Below, piece by piece: positions 33,376 to 42,381 of a stretch of 43,939 bases of DNA (the stretch's first letter is position 1; every line of letters begins with the position of its first letter). The notes beneath the pieces are model-generated. The model ran no database searches. It saw nothing but the letters and a program-made list of their open reading frames with translations, and was not told the origin of the DNA. Both the position numbers and the translations under genes were made by a program. Origin of the DNA: Nitrospirota bacterium (lineage in GTDB: Bacteria; Nitrospirota; Thermodesulfovibrionia; Thermodesulfovibrionales; Dissulfurispiraceae); the NCBI GenBank assembly GCA_021792185.1, contig JAJYVD010000017.1, positions 1-43,939 on the forward strand, written 5' to 3'.

Positions 33376-34461
33376 TTATCCATTTAGCTGCGTGCATTTC
33401 ACCATATCCAGTTTTTGAAATCTCATGCAGCCGTTGCATGAGATGCAGTCCGCCTTCTCCTTGCCTGCCATGAATTTATTCGGCAGGTCAGGCTCTCTTA
33501 TAAGCGGCCTCGATATGGATATGAGGTCTGCGTCACCCTTTTGGATAATGTCTTCAGCTACGGGCTTCGAACGGATTCCGCCGACGAGGATGACAGGGAT
33601 GTTCAATTCTTTTTTAAACAGCCCTGATGAACTTCTGAAGTATGCCTCCTGTTCGGTTTTGAGAATATTCAATTGCGCCGTCTTTGCTCCCGATTCATAC
33701 ATGCCGCCGCTTACTTCGATAGCATCTAAACCGAGTTCTTCGAGCCTTTTTGCAATTTTCACGCTTTCTTCCGGTTTTAATCCGTTCTCGACAAAATCAT
33801 CCGCATTCATTTTTATAAGGATCGGGTAATTATCCCCCACTTCTTTTCTCATGGCCTTATAAACTTCTTCAAGAAAGTGGAATCTCCTCTCTTCGTCTCC
33901 TCCCCAGTAATCTTCCCTCCTGTTCGTATGCGGAGAAAGGAATTCGCTTATAAGATAGCCGTGCGCCCCGTGTATCTGAATGCCGTCAAACCCTGCATAC
34001 ATGGCCCTTCTTGCCGCATCGCCGAATGCCTCGATTGTCTCCCATATCTCTTCGTTGGTCATCTCCCTCGGAGTGATCTTTGTGGACGGGTCATAAACCT
34101 CGGAAGGAGCAACGGGCTTTTCTCCGCCGAGGAGGGAGGGGAAACACTGCCTTCCTCCATGAACGAGCTGCATGACGATTTTGCCGTCATGCCTGTGAAC
34201 TGCGTCCGCGAGGCGCCTGAGCTTATCTATGTAATAATCGTTGTGGATGCAAATCATCTGCGGCACCGACCTCCCGTAGGTATGCACCAGTGCGTTGCCG
34301 GTTATTATCAGTCCCACGCCGCCCTTTGCGAGGTCTTTATAAAACTCTATCATGGCATCCGTTACAAAGCCGTCGATATCGGCCCGTTTTTCATAGGTGG
34401 CGGAACGTACCATGCGGTTTTTAAGTTCCATTCCGGCTAAATTATAAGGTTCGAATAACAT
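33376..34461 (-). CDS. Old yellow enzyme family NADH:flavin oxidoreductase
   Basis: 361 residues, FMN-binding TIM barrel. NRMVRSATYE, MQLVHGGRQ, GIQIHGAHGYLISEFLSPHTN and VGGIRS are the OYE-family blocks, with substrate histidines in the HGAHGY region. It ends with a cysteine cluster (CISCNGCMRF), which in 2,4-dienoyl-CoA-reductase-like relatives holds an iron-sulfur cluster; the protein stops soon after it, so the FAD/NAD domains of those enzymes are absent. It probably reduces an activated alkene. Confidence 0.85.
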   Translation of the reverse strand: MLFEPYNLAGMELKNRMVRSATYEKRADIDGFVTDAMIEFYKDLAKGGVGLIITGNALVHTYGRSVPQMICIHNDYYIDKLRRLADAVHRHDGKIVMQLVHGGRQCFPSLLGGEKPVAPSEVYDPSTKITPREMTNEEIWETIEAFGDAARRAMYAGFDGIQIHGAHGYLISEFLSPHTNRREDYWGGDEERRFHFLEEVYKAMRKEVGDNYPILIKMNADDFVENGLKPEESVKIAKRLEELGLDAIEVSGGMYESGAKTAQLNILKTEQEAYFRSSSGLFKKELNIPVILVGGIRSKPVAEDIIQKGDADLISISRPLIREPDLPNKFMAGKEKADCISCNGCMRFQKLDMVKCTQLNG

Positions 34462-34522
34462 ATAAGCACCTCTCGTCGCAGTGATAGCATCATTTTAACA
34501 TTTTTTGTCCGTAACGGAGTTA

Positions 34523-35269
34523 TTATTTGACAAGGCTTTGGACAAGCCTCTCTAATGATTTCATCTCTTCATAGATAACGCTCAGGATGAAGGCAGCAAG
34601 GGTTCCCATCTCGCCTTTGTTTGTTTTTTGCAGTGCGGTTATGTATTCGGCCCGTCTTACCGGAGGAATAATCACAGGGCAATAGCCGTTCTTCAATGTC
34701 AAAATATTCAATAGAAGCCTCCCGATCCTTCCGTTGCCGTCCGTAAAGGGATGAATCGCCTCGAATTCAGCATGCAGATCACTTGCCCGTTCAAGGATAT
34801 GTTTATCTTTTGCATTGGTATTGAGATTCTCGATATGCTTTTTCATCAACTCAGGAACTTTCTGATAATCAGGAGGAAGATAATCGGCTCCGGTAATGAG
34901 AACATTTTTTTGTCTGTATCTGCCCGCATTTTCAGGATTTATCTGCTGAAAAAATAGTTTATGCAGAGACAAGACATCTTCTTCGGATATAGGTCTATCC
35001 AGCAGAGAGTAGATATGGTCATAGGCCTTTGCGTGACCTATGGCCTCGTAATGTTCTCTCAGCGACTTGCCGCCAATGGTTATGCCGTCTTCGATGATAA
35101 CCTTTGTCTCCGACTCGGTAAGGGTGTTTCCTTCAATCGCATTGGATGTGTAAGTCATCCCTATGCGGTAATAATCCCTGAGCTGTTTGACGACATGGTC
35201 GGAGAAAGGACGATAGCCGTCGAGGACGGATTTGATGGAGTCGATTTTTTGTAGGATGTCGTTAATCAT
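34523..35269 (-). CDS. Fic family AMP-transferase, auto-inhibited class
   Basis: About 248 residues from the ATG at 35269. The catalytic motif HPFTDGNGRIGR is intact. The N-terminal inhibitory motif (S/T)xxxE(G/N) appears as SNAIEGN, so it is a class II, self-inhibited Fic enzyme. It usually modifies host-cell proteins with AMP, and its targets are unknown. The start overlaps the pdxA stop (ATGA). The frame also runs further upstream, but that part lies within pdxA and is not needed. Confidence 0.87.
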   Translation of the reverse strand: MINDILQKIDSIKSVLDGYRPFSDHVVKQLRDYYRIGMTYTSNAIEGNTLTESETKVIIEDGITIGGKSLREHYEAIGHAKAYDHIYSLLDRPISEEDVLSLHKLFFQQINPENAGRYRQKNVLITGADYLPPDYQKVPELMKKHIENLNTNAKDKHILERASDLHAEFEAIHPFTDGNGRIGRLLLNILTLKNGYCPVIIPPVRRAEYITALQKTNKGEMGTLAAFILSVIYEEMKSLERLVQSLVK

Positions 35270-36213
35270 ATCTTTACTCTTGCCGCCAGTTTTATCGCCT
35301 CTATAATGCTTGACGGGTTTGCGATGCCTTTCCATGCTATGTCATACGCTGTGCCGTGATCCGGAGAAGTCCTTATTATCGGCAGGCCGACAGTCATATT
35401 CACGCCTTTTTCAAAGGCTATCATCTTAAACGGCGCAAGTCCTTGATCGTGATACATGCAGACTATTATATCAAATTCTCCGTTGTATGCTTTATGAAAT
35501 AACGCGTCGGCAGGGTAGGGGCCTGATACGGAAATTCCCATGCTTTGCGCTTCATCGACAGCCGGAATGATTTCTCGTATCTCTTCATCCCCGAATATGC
35601 CCGACTCTCCTGCGTGAGGATTAAGTCCTGAAACCGCGATTCTTGGATTTTTAATGTCCAGCATATCAGAGGATTTTTTAGCGAGCATGATAGTTTTCAG
35701 GACTTTTTCTTTTTTTATCATCTTAGGGACATTTTTTAAGGCCGTATGTATCGTAACGAGGATGACCTTCAATTTATCGCTGTAAAACATCATCGCAAAA
35801 TCCTTTGTGTTTGTTAATTCGGCAAGCATTTCGGTATGTCCCGGCCATTTAAATCCGGCCATTTTCAATGCCTCCTTCGAAATGGGCGCTGTTACAACGG
35901 CATCAACGCTTTTATTTAATGCAAGCTCGACAGCTTTTTTTATATAGCTTACGCAAGCCTTTCCGCCTTCGGCAGTGGGTCTGTTTTTTTGAAAGTTCCT
36001 GTCTTTGATTGAACCTGCGTCTATTAATTCAAGGTCTTTTATACTGTGAGGAATGCCGAGTTTGTCGATAGCTTCTTCAATGACGGCTTTGTCTCCTACA
36101 ATAACCGGTTTGCATATTCCGGCAATCTCTTCTGCGAAGATCGCCTTTAGCGCTATCTCCGTCCCGATGCCTGCCGGATCTCCGATGGTAATGGCGATTT
36201 TTTTAGTTCTCAT
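35266..36213 (-). CDS. pdxA: 4-hydroxythreonine-4-phosphate dehydrogenase
   Basis: About 315 residues. ITIGDPAGIGTEIALKA, MYHDQGLAPFKMIAFEKG and RTSPDHGTAYDIA are PdxA signatures including the zinc-binding histidines. It works in pyridoxal-5'-phosphate synthesis. The ATG at 36213 matches the usual family start; another ATG lies six codons earlier. It follows lolA with no gap. Confidence 0.93.
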   Translation of the reverse strand: MRTKKIAITIGDPAGIGTEIALKAIFAEEIAGICKPVIVGDKAVIEEAIDKLGIPHSIKDLELIDAGSIKDRNFQKNRPTAEGGKACVSYIKKAVELALNKSVDAVVTAPISKEALKMAGFKWPGHTEMLAELTNTKDFAMMFYSDKLKVILVTIHTALKNVPKMIKKEKVLKTIMLAKKSSDMLDIKNPRIAVSGLNPHAGESGIFGDEEIREIIPAVDEAQSMGISVSGPYPADALFHKAYNGEFDIIVCMYHDQGLAPFKMIAFEKGVNMTVGLPIIRTSPDHGTAYDIAWKGIANPSSIIEAIKLAARVKI

Positions 36214-36214
36214 C

Positions 36215-36988
36215 TTATTGCCGTAAAACATTTACGCCTTCCGGCGGCGAGAACTCGAAAATTTTGTCTTTCAAATCTGTATTGATTTTCACGTCTTTAA
36301 GATAAATCTCGACCCTGTTTGATAACGTGTCTATAATCGTAAGGGATTCTATGGGAAATTCTCCGTCCGATAAAGAGATGCTCACCGAAACTATATTCCC
36401 CATAGGCTTTTTAGGCTTTAAAATCAATTTATCATTTTTAGTTGATACGTCAAATTCTTCCCCGATATTGCCGAATCCTCCCAAAAGCGCTATCGGCGCC
36501 TGCCCATAGGTCGCCCTGTCGAATTTGGCCTTGAATGCCTGTTTTTCTTTTTTCTGATAAATGATTATCTCGTCTCCGGTAATGTATACGACCTGCGGCT
36601 TGTCGCCTTTATATTCCCATTTCATTTTCGGGGACTTTATGAAGAATTCTCCCTTGTATGTATCTGTCCGTTTAAGGTCTTTGATATGGCTTTTCTGAAT
36701 AAAATTTCCTCTGATGTCCTTTATGTTCTCATAAGCCTTCTGGATTTTCTCTACCTGATCATCGGCATGGCAAAAGGCAAAAGGCAAAAGGCAAAAGAAT
36801 AATATTGTCAGACTTTTTAACAGGAACAATTTATCAGGGAGGGCATTGCATTGAAGCGGCTTCGACAGCCCAGGCGTGACATGGATGTCTGAGCGGGCTG
36901 GCGTAGCCTCGGAGAAAGGCTTGGATGCCTTTCGAGAATGAGCGGAAATGCTGTGCCCTCCCATGACTGCCCTGCCTTCTGTCTCCAT
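36215..36988 (-). CDS. LolA-like outer-membrane lipoprotein carrier with disturbed N-terminus
   Basis: 257 residues in the longest frame; the LolA domain begins near residue 75 (EKIQKAYENIKDIRGNFIQ, MKWEYKGDKPQVVYI, later FSPPEGVNVL). LolA shuttles lipoproteins across the periplasm. The coupled start (TAATG with ftsK) is followed by a 126-bp structured repeat that adds about 45 unrelated residues in front of the signal-like stretch LTILFFCLLPFAFCHADD. That stretch is itself partly encoded by GGCAAAA heptamers. A TTG just before the hydrophobic stretch could be the working start. The frame is intact, so it may still function. Confidence 0.75.
   Translation of the reverse strand: METEGRAVMGGHSISAHSRKASKPFSEATPARSDIHVTPGLSKPLQCNALPDKLFLLKSLTILFFCLLPFAFCHADDQVEKIQKAYENIKDIRGNFIQKSHIKDLKRTDTYKGEFFIKSPKMKWEYKGDKPQVVYITGDEIIIYQKKEKQAFKAKFDRATYGQAPIALLGGFGNIGEEFDVSTKNDKLILKPKKPMGNIVSVSISLSDGEFPIESLTIIDTLSNRVEIYLKDVKINTDLKDKIFEFSPPEGVNVLRQ
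36769..36796. repeat. Heptamer tandem repeat in the lolA signal region
   Basis: Four perfect GGCAAAA units. On the coding strand they encode part of the signal-peptide core (LLPFAFC). Confidence 0.85.
36837..36962. repeat. 126-bp structured repeat element at the ftsK-lolA junction
   Basis: The outer arms GGGAGGGCA and TGCCCTCCC pair perfectly, continued by GCATT/AATGC-type pairing. Inside are GAAG-CGG-CTTC, CAGCCC...GGGCTG enclosing a GACA-TGGA-TGTC hairpin, and GAAAGGC-TTGGAT-GCCTTTC. It is inserted in frame between the lolA start codon and the rest of lolA. It looks like a palindromic mobile repeat; it has no other copy here. Confidence 0.6.
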
Positions 36989-39072
36989 TATCTCCTGCCC
37001 AAAAAATCCCTTGGTTTTCCCGCGCCCTTCGGCGGCCCTACAAGGCCGTCTTCTTCCATAAGCTCCATCATCCTCGCGGCCCTGTTATAACCGATCTTGA
37101 ATCTCCTCTGAATCGACGAAATCGAAACCTCTCCGATGGAATCGGCGAACTCGATTACCCTCTGATACATCTCATCCCTTTCGCCGGAGAGGTCTATTCC
37201 CTTTTCCTGCTCATCCGCCACTACAATATTTTCAAACGATGAGTAATCGGGGTTGCCCTGTGATTTTACGAATTCCGTAACCGTCTTGGTTTCAGTGTCG
37301 CTTACATACGCGCCGTGAATACGTATGATTTTAACGCCCGGAACCATGAACAGCATATCTCCCATTCCGAGGAGCTGCTCGGCGCCCTGAGCGTCAAGTA
37401 TAGTCCGCGAATCTATTTTTGACGTTACCTGAAACGATATCCTTGCAGGGAAGTTTGCCTTGATCAATCCTGTGATGACATCAACCGAGGGCCTCTGCGT
37501 TGCGAGTACCAGGTGTATGCCGGATGCCCGCGCCATCTGCGCGAGCCTCGCAATGGCGCTTTCGACATCGCTCGGCGCCGTGAACATGAGGTCTGCGAGT
37601 TCGTCTATGAATACTACGATATACGGAAGGCGTTCTGATTCTGCTGCCTGCCTGTTATATGTCTCTATGTTCCGCACGCCTCTTTCAGCAAGCAGCCTGT
37701 ATCTTCTTTCCATCTCGAATACCATCTTTTTCAGCGCATCGGACGCCTCTTTCGGGTTCGTTATCAACGGAGATATAAGATGCGGTATATCGCTGTAAGC
37801 CGATAGTTCCAGAAGTTTGGGGTCTACCATCAGCATTTTAACTTCGTCGGGCGTGGCCCTGTACAAAAGGCTCATTATCATTGAATTTACAGAGACGCTC
37901 TTGCCGGAACCCGTAGCTCCTGCAACAAGGAGGTGAGGCATCTTTGATAGATCGGCGACTACCGGATTGCCGAATATATCTTTCCCGAGTGCGAGCGTAA
38001 GCAGCGAACTGCTTTTCTGGAATATATCCGAGGAAATTATCTCTTTCAGAGAGACGGTAGCACGCTCGTTGTTCGGCACCTCTATTCCTATGGTCGCCTT
38101 ACCCGCGATGGGATAGACCCTGATGCTCTGGGCGCGAAGGGCGAGTGCGAGGTCGTCCGAAAGCGAGACTATCCTGTTTATTTTCACTCCGGCGGCCGGC
38201 TCGAACTCATACATCGTGACTATAGGCCCCGGATGCGCCTGCTTTATCTTTCCGTTGACCCCGAAATCAGAGAGCTTTTTTTCAAGGCCTGTTGCGGCGG
38301 TGTTCAGCTCCTCCTTTGCCGGCCCTGATACTCCCTCGGCGTCTTTTAAAAATTCCAGAGGAGGGAGATTATACCCCCCGTCTCCCGATGTCTTTTTCAC
38401 ACGCCTTTCCCTCACGGCTTTTTGTTCGGGCGAAGGCTGCACCCGCACCGTTTCAATTTTCGGTTCATTGATTATGATGCCGGAATCATAAACTTCAGGC
38501 TCAGGTTCTTCTTCGATTATCTTTTTCCGCCGCATCTCTTTGATGTAAGAAAATATGGATACGGGGCTTGCGAGTATCAGAGAGACGATAACAAGAGCTA
38601 TCGAAATAATATATGCTCCTGTGCCGGATAACAGCCCTATAAAAATGTCCGAAAGAAGAAGGCCGATAATCCCTCCAGATACATCTATATGGATGGTATT
38701 GGATACAACCTGCAAAAGGGCTGATAAGGAGACCAAGAGGAGAAGGGAGCCTATTACATGAGCGATATTTTTTTCTTTGCCGAGAACCTTTCTGATGCCG
38801 TATACGATAAGAAAAAGTGGGATTAAAACGCCTGAAAGGCCTATCAAAGAGAATACGATGTCGGATACATGCGCGCCTAAGATGCCGCCGTAATTTTTAG
38901 GCGGCGTATTGGAAAAAGAGAACAGTGAGGGATCCCATTTATTGTAAGTAAAGAGCGAGACAGCGAGGTATAATCCGCCTAATATCAAGACTACGCCCGC
39001 TATTTCCTGCAGCCGTTTGCTCCTGTTATCTTGAGCGTCGTCAAATTTTTCCTGCATGTCTGATTTTATCAT
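36988..39072 (-). CDS. ftsK: DNA translocase FtsK/SpoIIIE
   Basis: About 694 residues. Four membrane segments lie in the first 190, followed by a short linker, the translocase motor with Walker A VAGATGSGKSVSVN and Walker B VVFIDELADLM, and the C-terminal gamma winged helix (VSSIQRRFKIGYNRAARMME), which reads KOPS sites. It moves chromosome ends at division. The ATG at 39072 has GAGGG just upstream; a TTG three codons earlier is the alternative. Its stop overlaps the lolA start. Confidence 0.94.
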   Translation of the reverse strand: MIKSDMQEKFDDAQDNRSKRLQEIAGVVLILGGLYLAVSLFTYNKWDPSLFSFSNTPPKNYGGILGAHVSDIVFSLIGLSGVLIPLFLIVYGIRKVLGKEKNIAHVIGSLLLLVSLSALLQVVSNTIHIDVSGGIIGLLLSDIFIGLLSGTGAYIISIALVIVSLILASPVSIFSYIKEMRRKKIIEEEPEPEVYDSGIIINEPKIETVRVQPSPEQKAVRERRVKKTSGDGGYNLPPLEFLKDAEGVSGPAKEELNTAATGLEKKLSDFGVNGKIKQAHPGPIVTMYEFEPAAGVKINRIVSLSDDLALALRAQSIRVYPIAGKATIGIEVPNNERATVSLKEIISSDIFQKSSSLLTLALGKDIFGNPVVADLSKMPHLLVAGATGSGKSVSVNSMIMSLLYRATPDEVKMLMVDPKLLELSAYSDIPHLISPLITNPKEASDALKKMVFEMERRYRLLAERGVRNIETYNRQAAESERLPYIVVFIDELADLMFTAPSDVESAIARLAQMARASGIHLVLATQRPSVDVITGLIKANFPARISFQVTSKIDSRTILDAQGAEQLLGMGDMLFMVPGVKIIRIHGAYVSDTETKTVTEFVKSQGNPDYSSFENIVVADEQEKGIDLSGERDEMYQRVIEFADSIGEVSISSIQRRFKIGYNRAARMMELMEEDGLVGPPKGAGKPRDFLGRR

Positions 39073-39077
39073 TTCCC

Positions 39078-39863
39078 TCAAAAATAGTAAAAAAGTATAA
39101 TTGCGCCGAAGACGATGCGGTATATTGCAAAGGAGTTGAACGTATGTTTCGTAACAAACCCTAAAAAGGCCTTTATGACAAGCAGTGCCGAGAAAAAAGA
39201 GATGAAAAAACCGGTCGCGAAGACAGGCGTATCGCTTGCGCTTAGATTATTGATGTTTTTTAATAAATCATACGATGTCGCGGCAAACATGGTAGGTATT
39301 GCCAAAAAGAAGGAAAACTCGGTAGCCGTTTTCCGCTCAAGGCCGAAGCACATGGCGCCCATTATTGTCGCGCCCGCCCTCGATACGCCCGGGAAAAGAG
39401 ACAATGCCTGCGCCAAGCCTATGCCTAATGCCTGTTTAAGAGAGACATTGTCTATGTCCGTTACAGCGGGTGTTTTGACTATATTTTCGATAACAAATAT
39501 GGCGATACCGCCTGCTATGAGCGCGAATGCAACGGTTACGGGATTAAACAGGTAATGCTTTATGAATGAGTGCGTTAGAAGCCCTATAAACGCGGCAGGC
39601 AGAAACGCCATGAAAAGATTTAATAAAAATCTGTTTGAGCCTTTTGTGCCTATCCCGCCGATGGATGACAGTATCTTCTCGCGATACATCCAAACCACGG
39701 CAAGGATCGCACCGAGCTGTATGAATATCTCGAAGGTCTTAGCCTTATCTCCGGTAAAGCCGAGCATATCTCCTGCAAGTATCAGGTGGCCTGTTGAAGA
39801 TACCGGCAGGAATTCAGTAACGCCCTCCACTATGCCGAGTATTACGGCTTTAAATATTTCCAT
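39078..39863 (-). CDS. uppP: Undecaprenyl-diphosphatase UppP (BacA)
   Basis: About 261 residues with eight membrane segments. The two signatures EGVTEFLPVSSTGHLIL and LFPGVSRAGATIM hold the catalytic Glu, Ser and Arg. It dephosphorylates undecaprenyl diphosphate; it is unrelated to the PAP2 enzymes near the left end. The start is ATG 39863 or TTG 39869 (SD GGAGG fits either). ftsK follows after five bases. Confidence 0.94.
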   Translation of the reverse strand: MEIFKAVILGIVEGVTEFLPVSSTGHLILAGDMLGFTGDKAKTFEIFIQLGAILAVVWMYREKILSSIGGIGTKGSNRFLLNLFMAFLPAAFIGLLTHSFIKHYLFNPVTVAFALIAGGIAIFVIENIVKTPAVTDIDNVSLKQALGIGLAQALSLFPGVSRAGATIMGAMCFGLERKTATEFSFFLAIPTMFAATSYDLLKNINNLSASDTPVFATGFFISFFSALLVIKAFLGFVTKHTFNSFAIYRIVFGAIILFYYF

Positions 39864-39885
39864 ATCCAAAATAACCTCCGCATAT

Positions 39886-41202
39886 CTATACCAATTTGCC
39901 CTTTACATCATAATCGAACGCGTCCGTAATTTCGACAGTGACGATCTCTCCAATTTTTATTCCCGACCGCCGACTGCTGTCTGCCGACTGCTCTATAATC
40001 ACTACTCCGTCTATCTCAGGCGCATGGGAATAAAGACGCGCAATGACTATGTTGCCGTCGACCTCTTCTATTATCGCTTCGTATCTTTTGCCTATCAACT
40101 CCCTGTTTTTTTCGAGAGATATGGCTGCCTGACGACTCATTATTTCGTCGAGCCTTCTGTCTTTAGTCTTTTCCGGTACATGTCCTTTAAGCTTTGAAGC
40201 AGGCGTGCCTTCTTCCTTTGAATACTTAAACACGCCGAGCCGGTCGAACCTTATCTCTTCTATAAAATCCACAAGGCCGTGAAAATCTTCCTCGGTCTCT
40301 CCGGGGAATCCAACAATGAATGTAGTCCTCAGCGCGACACCCGGAATTTTTTTTCTGATAGTTCTTATCAGCTTGATATATTCCTTTCTGGTTCCTCTCC
40401 TTCCCATCGCCCGCAGTATCCTGTCTTCCGAATGCTGCAACGGTATGTCGAGGTATTTCTGTATCTTGTCTTCTTTTGCTATGCACTCAAGCAATTCATC
40501 GGTAATTTCTGTGGGATAGAGATAAAGTAGCCTGATTCGAAAGTTTCCTTTGATGGCTGCCATGTCCCTGAGCAAAGAGACGAGGTTATACTTTTCGGAT
40601 TCCTTTCCGTAATTGGTAATGTCCTGAGCTACGAGTATAAGCTCTCTCGCGCCTTTACGGATATACTCCTTTGCCTCTTTTAATATTTGCACGGAATCGA
40701 CGCTCCTGAATCTTCCCCTGATCGAGGGTATCACGCAGAACGTGCATTTTTTATTGCAGCCTTCCGCTATCTTGAGATAAGCGTAAGATGAGGCAATAGG
40801 CGATGGGCGGTAGGTAACAGGTATTTTAGTATCTTCCTTAGTCTTTAGCCTTTTGCCGAATGCCAAATGCTTGCAATGTTCAATAATCCTTTCTTCTTCT
40901 CCAACCCCGAAGATGGCATCTATTTCAGGGATATCTTTCATTAGCTCATCTTTATATCGTTTCGCAAGACATCCGAATACTATGAGTTTCTTGCCGCCTT
41001 TTTTCAGCTTAGATAGATTGAGTATCTCTTCGATGGATTCTTCCTTTGCGTCCTTAATGAATCCACAGGTATTTACAAGGATTATATCCGCGGCGCCGGC
41101 ATCATCCACAGGCAGAAAGCCTTGCGATGAGAATGCCTTTGTCAGGTGCTCGGAATCGACCTGATTCTTGGGGCAGCCGAGGGTTGTGATATTTATTTTC
41201 GC
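39886..41202 (-). CDS. rimO: Ribosomal protein S12 methylthiotransferase RimO
   Basis: About 438 residues from the ATG at 41202. The N-terminal UPF0004 domain starts TLGCPKNQVDSEHL; the radical-SAM cluster is EGCNKKCTFCVIPSIRGR, and a TRAM domain ends the protein. RimO adds a methylthio group to an aspartate of S12. Two in-frame heptamer inserts are present: residues about 126-137 (TYRPSPIASSYA) before the radical-SAM block, and about 403-414 (EQSADSSRRSG) in the TRAM domain. Motifs around both are intact. Confidence 0.92.
   Translation of the reverse strand, partial: AKINITTLGCPKNQVDSEHLTKAFSSQGFLPVDDAGAADIILVNTCGFIKDAKEESIEEILNLSKLKKGGKKLIVFGCLAKRYKDELMKDIPEIDAIFGVGEEERIIEHCKHLAFGKRLKTKEDTKIPVTYRPSPIASSYAYLKIAEGCNKKCTFCVIPSIRGRFRSVDSVQILKEAKEYIRKGARELILVAQDITNYGKESEKYNLVSLLRDMAAIKGNFRIRLLYLYPTEITDELLECIAKEDKIQKYLDIPLQHSEDRILRAMGRRGTRKEYIKLIRTIRKKIPGVALRTTFIVGFPGETEEDFHGLVDFIEEIRFDRLGVFKYSKEEGTPASKLKGHVPEKTKDRRLDEIMSRQAAISLEKNRELIGKRYEAIIEEVDGNIVIARLYSHAPEIDGVVIIEQSADSSRRSGIKIGEIVTVEITDAFDYDVKGKLV
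39962..39996. repeat. Heptamer tandem repeat in the rimO TRAM region
   Basis: Five 7-base units: CCCGACC, GCCGACT, GCTGTCT, GCCGACT, GCTCTAT. Confidence 0.8.
40791..40825. repeat. Heptamer tandem repeat before the rimO radical-SAM motif
   Basis: Five 7-base units: AGGCAAT, AGGCGAT, GGGCGGT, AGGTAAC, AGGTATT. Confidence 0.8.
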
Positions 41203-41278
41203 CATGAACTTTATAATAACATGAATCCGCCTCATCGCTCTTGTGGTTATACCCGGCCTTTGTTATACTTCTGATGAG

Positions 41279-41863
41279 ATGAATATCACTCAGGTTTTCT
41301 TGATAGCGGCTCTTATCCTTCTTGCCGTCGCGCTCCTCGCCATATTACTCAAGGCGAGACGGTATAAAACTTACATGGAAGGGCTCGCGAAGGCCGTTGA
41401 TGGCTCTGCTGAGGTATTGTCGAGCCTACGCACCCGGATTTATCTTCTTCATGCCGTTCACAACAATCTAAAATACAGGTGCAGCTTTACGCCTGCAAAA
41501 AATAACCCTTCCGAGTTCGCTATCTCATTATACGGAAGTTTTCCGGCAGGGCTCAGCATAAGCAAGAGGAAAAAATCCGGTAGGGCAGCGATTAGGACAG
41601 GTGGGGCGGAAGAAATTCAGACCGGAGACGCCGATTTCGACAAGCTCTTTGTTGTCAGGATAAGGCAGGGGCATTCCTCGCGCAATTGTCTTGAACTGCA
41701 ATCTCGAAGGACATTGATCTCCAAGTTGCTGAACCGTGACGACTCAAGCCTTTTCTCGGAGGGGGCATCCATGCGCGTGGTATTCAAAGGCATCGAACTG
41801 GAAGAGGTAGATTCCAATGTCTTGAGAGAATACCTCGACCGGATGACAGAATTGGCGATATAA
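41279..41863 (+). CDS. Membrane-anchored hypothetical protein
   Basis: About 194 residues from the ATG at 41279. One N-terminal membrane segment (VFLIAALILLAVALLAILL) and a cytoplasmic or periplasmic domain of mixed alpha/beta (FAISLYGSFPAGLSISKRKK, ending VLREYLDRMTELAI). I recognise no family. It lies divergent from rimO with 76 bp between the starts and 22 bp before the HNH gene. Confidence 0.55.
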   Translation: MNITQVFLIAALILLAVALLAILLKARRYKTYMEGLAKAVDGSAEVLSSLRTRIYLLHAVHNNLKYRCSFTPAKNNPSEFAISLYGSFPAGLSISKRKKSGRAAIRTGGAEEIQTGDADFDKLFVVRIRQGHSSRNCLELQSRRTLISKLLNRDDSSLFSEGASMRVVFKGIELEEVDSNVLREYLDRMTELAI

Positions 41864-41885
41864 CATAGACGCTCCCTTTAGCGAG

Positions 41886-42233
41886 GTGAGTTTTTTGGGA
41901 AACAGGCAGCGAATAAAATTCAGAAAACTTCAGCCGCAAAAGCCTGCGGCAGGCAAGACCGCCGCTGAAATCGTCAGGGAATTAAAAGAGAGCGCTGCCC
42001 CTGCATCCAATTACAGGGAACAATCCCTGAAAATTCATGGCCTGATCTGCGCCAAATGCGGGCGAGAGTTCGATTTCAAAAACCGGAATCTTCTTACCGT
42101 GCACCATAAAGACGGGAATAACCGGAATAACCCCTCCGACGGCTCCAACTGGGAGAATCTATGTATCTATTGTCATGACGACGAGCACAGCAGGGGGCTG
42201 CTTGCAGATTATTTAAAGGGGGAGGGCAAATGA
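41886..42233 (+). CDS. YajD-like HNH nuclease
   Basis: 115 residues starting at GTG. The HNH fold is clear: ICAKCGREFDFKNRNLLTVH, then HHKDGNNRNNP and LCIYCHDDEH, with two CxxC zinc pairs and the catalytic HH. It is similar in size to E. coli YajD. Not evidently part of a mobile element, though the next 150 bp (42234-42381) hold no gene that I can support and look decayed. Confidence 0.8.
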   Translation: MSFLGNRQRIKFRKLQPQKPAAGKTAAEIVRELKESAAPASNYREQSLKIHGLICAKCGREFDFKNRNLLTVHHKDGNNRNNPSDGSNWENLCIYCHDDEHSRGLLADYLKGEGK

Positions 42234-42381
42234 AAACTTACATATTCTTTAGGGGCTTGATTCAGGCGCGTCGGAGTGGTTCGCCATCGCCGGAGGTTCG
42301 GACGAATTGCTTTACGAGGCGGTATGTCCGTAGCTTTTTTTTTGCTGTACAAATCAATTCCCCATGTTCAGTTTGCAAACC

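Noticed and set aside
36215-36988. Two fused genes rather than lolA with an insert
   Set aside because: The N-terminal part is entirely explained by the structured repeat; it has no protein-like pattern.
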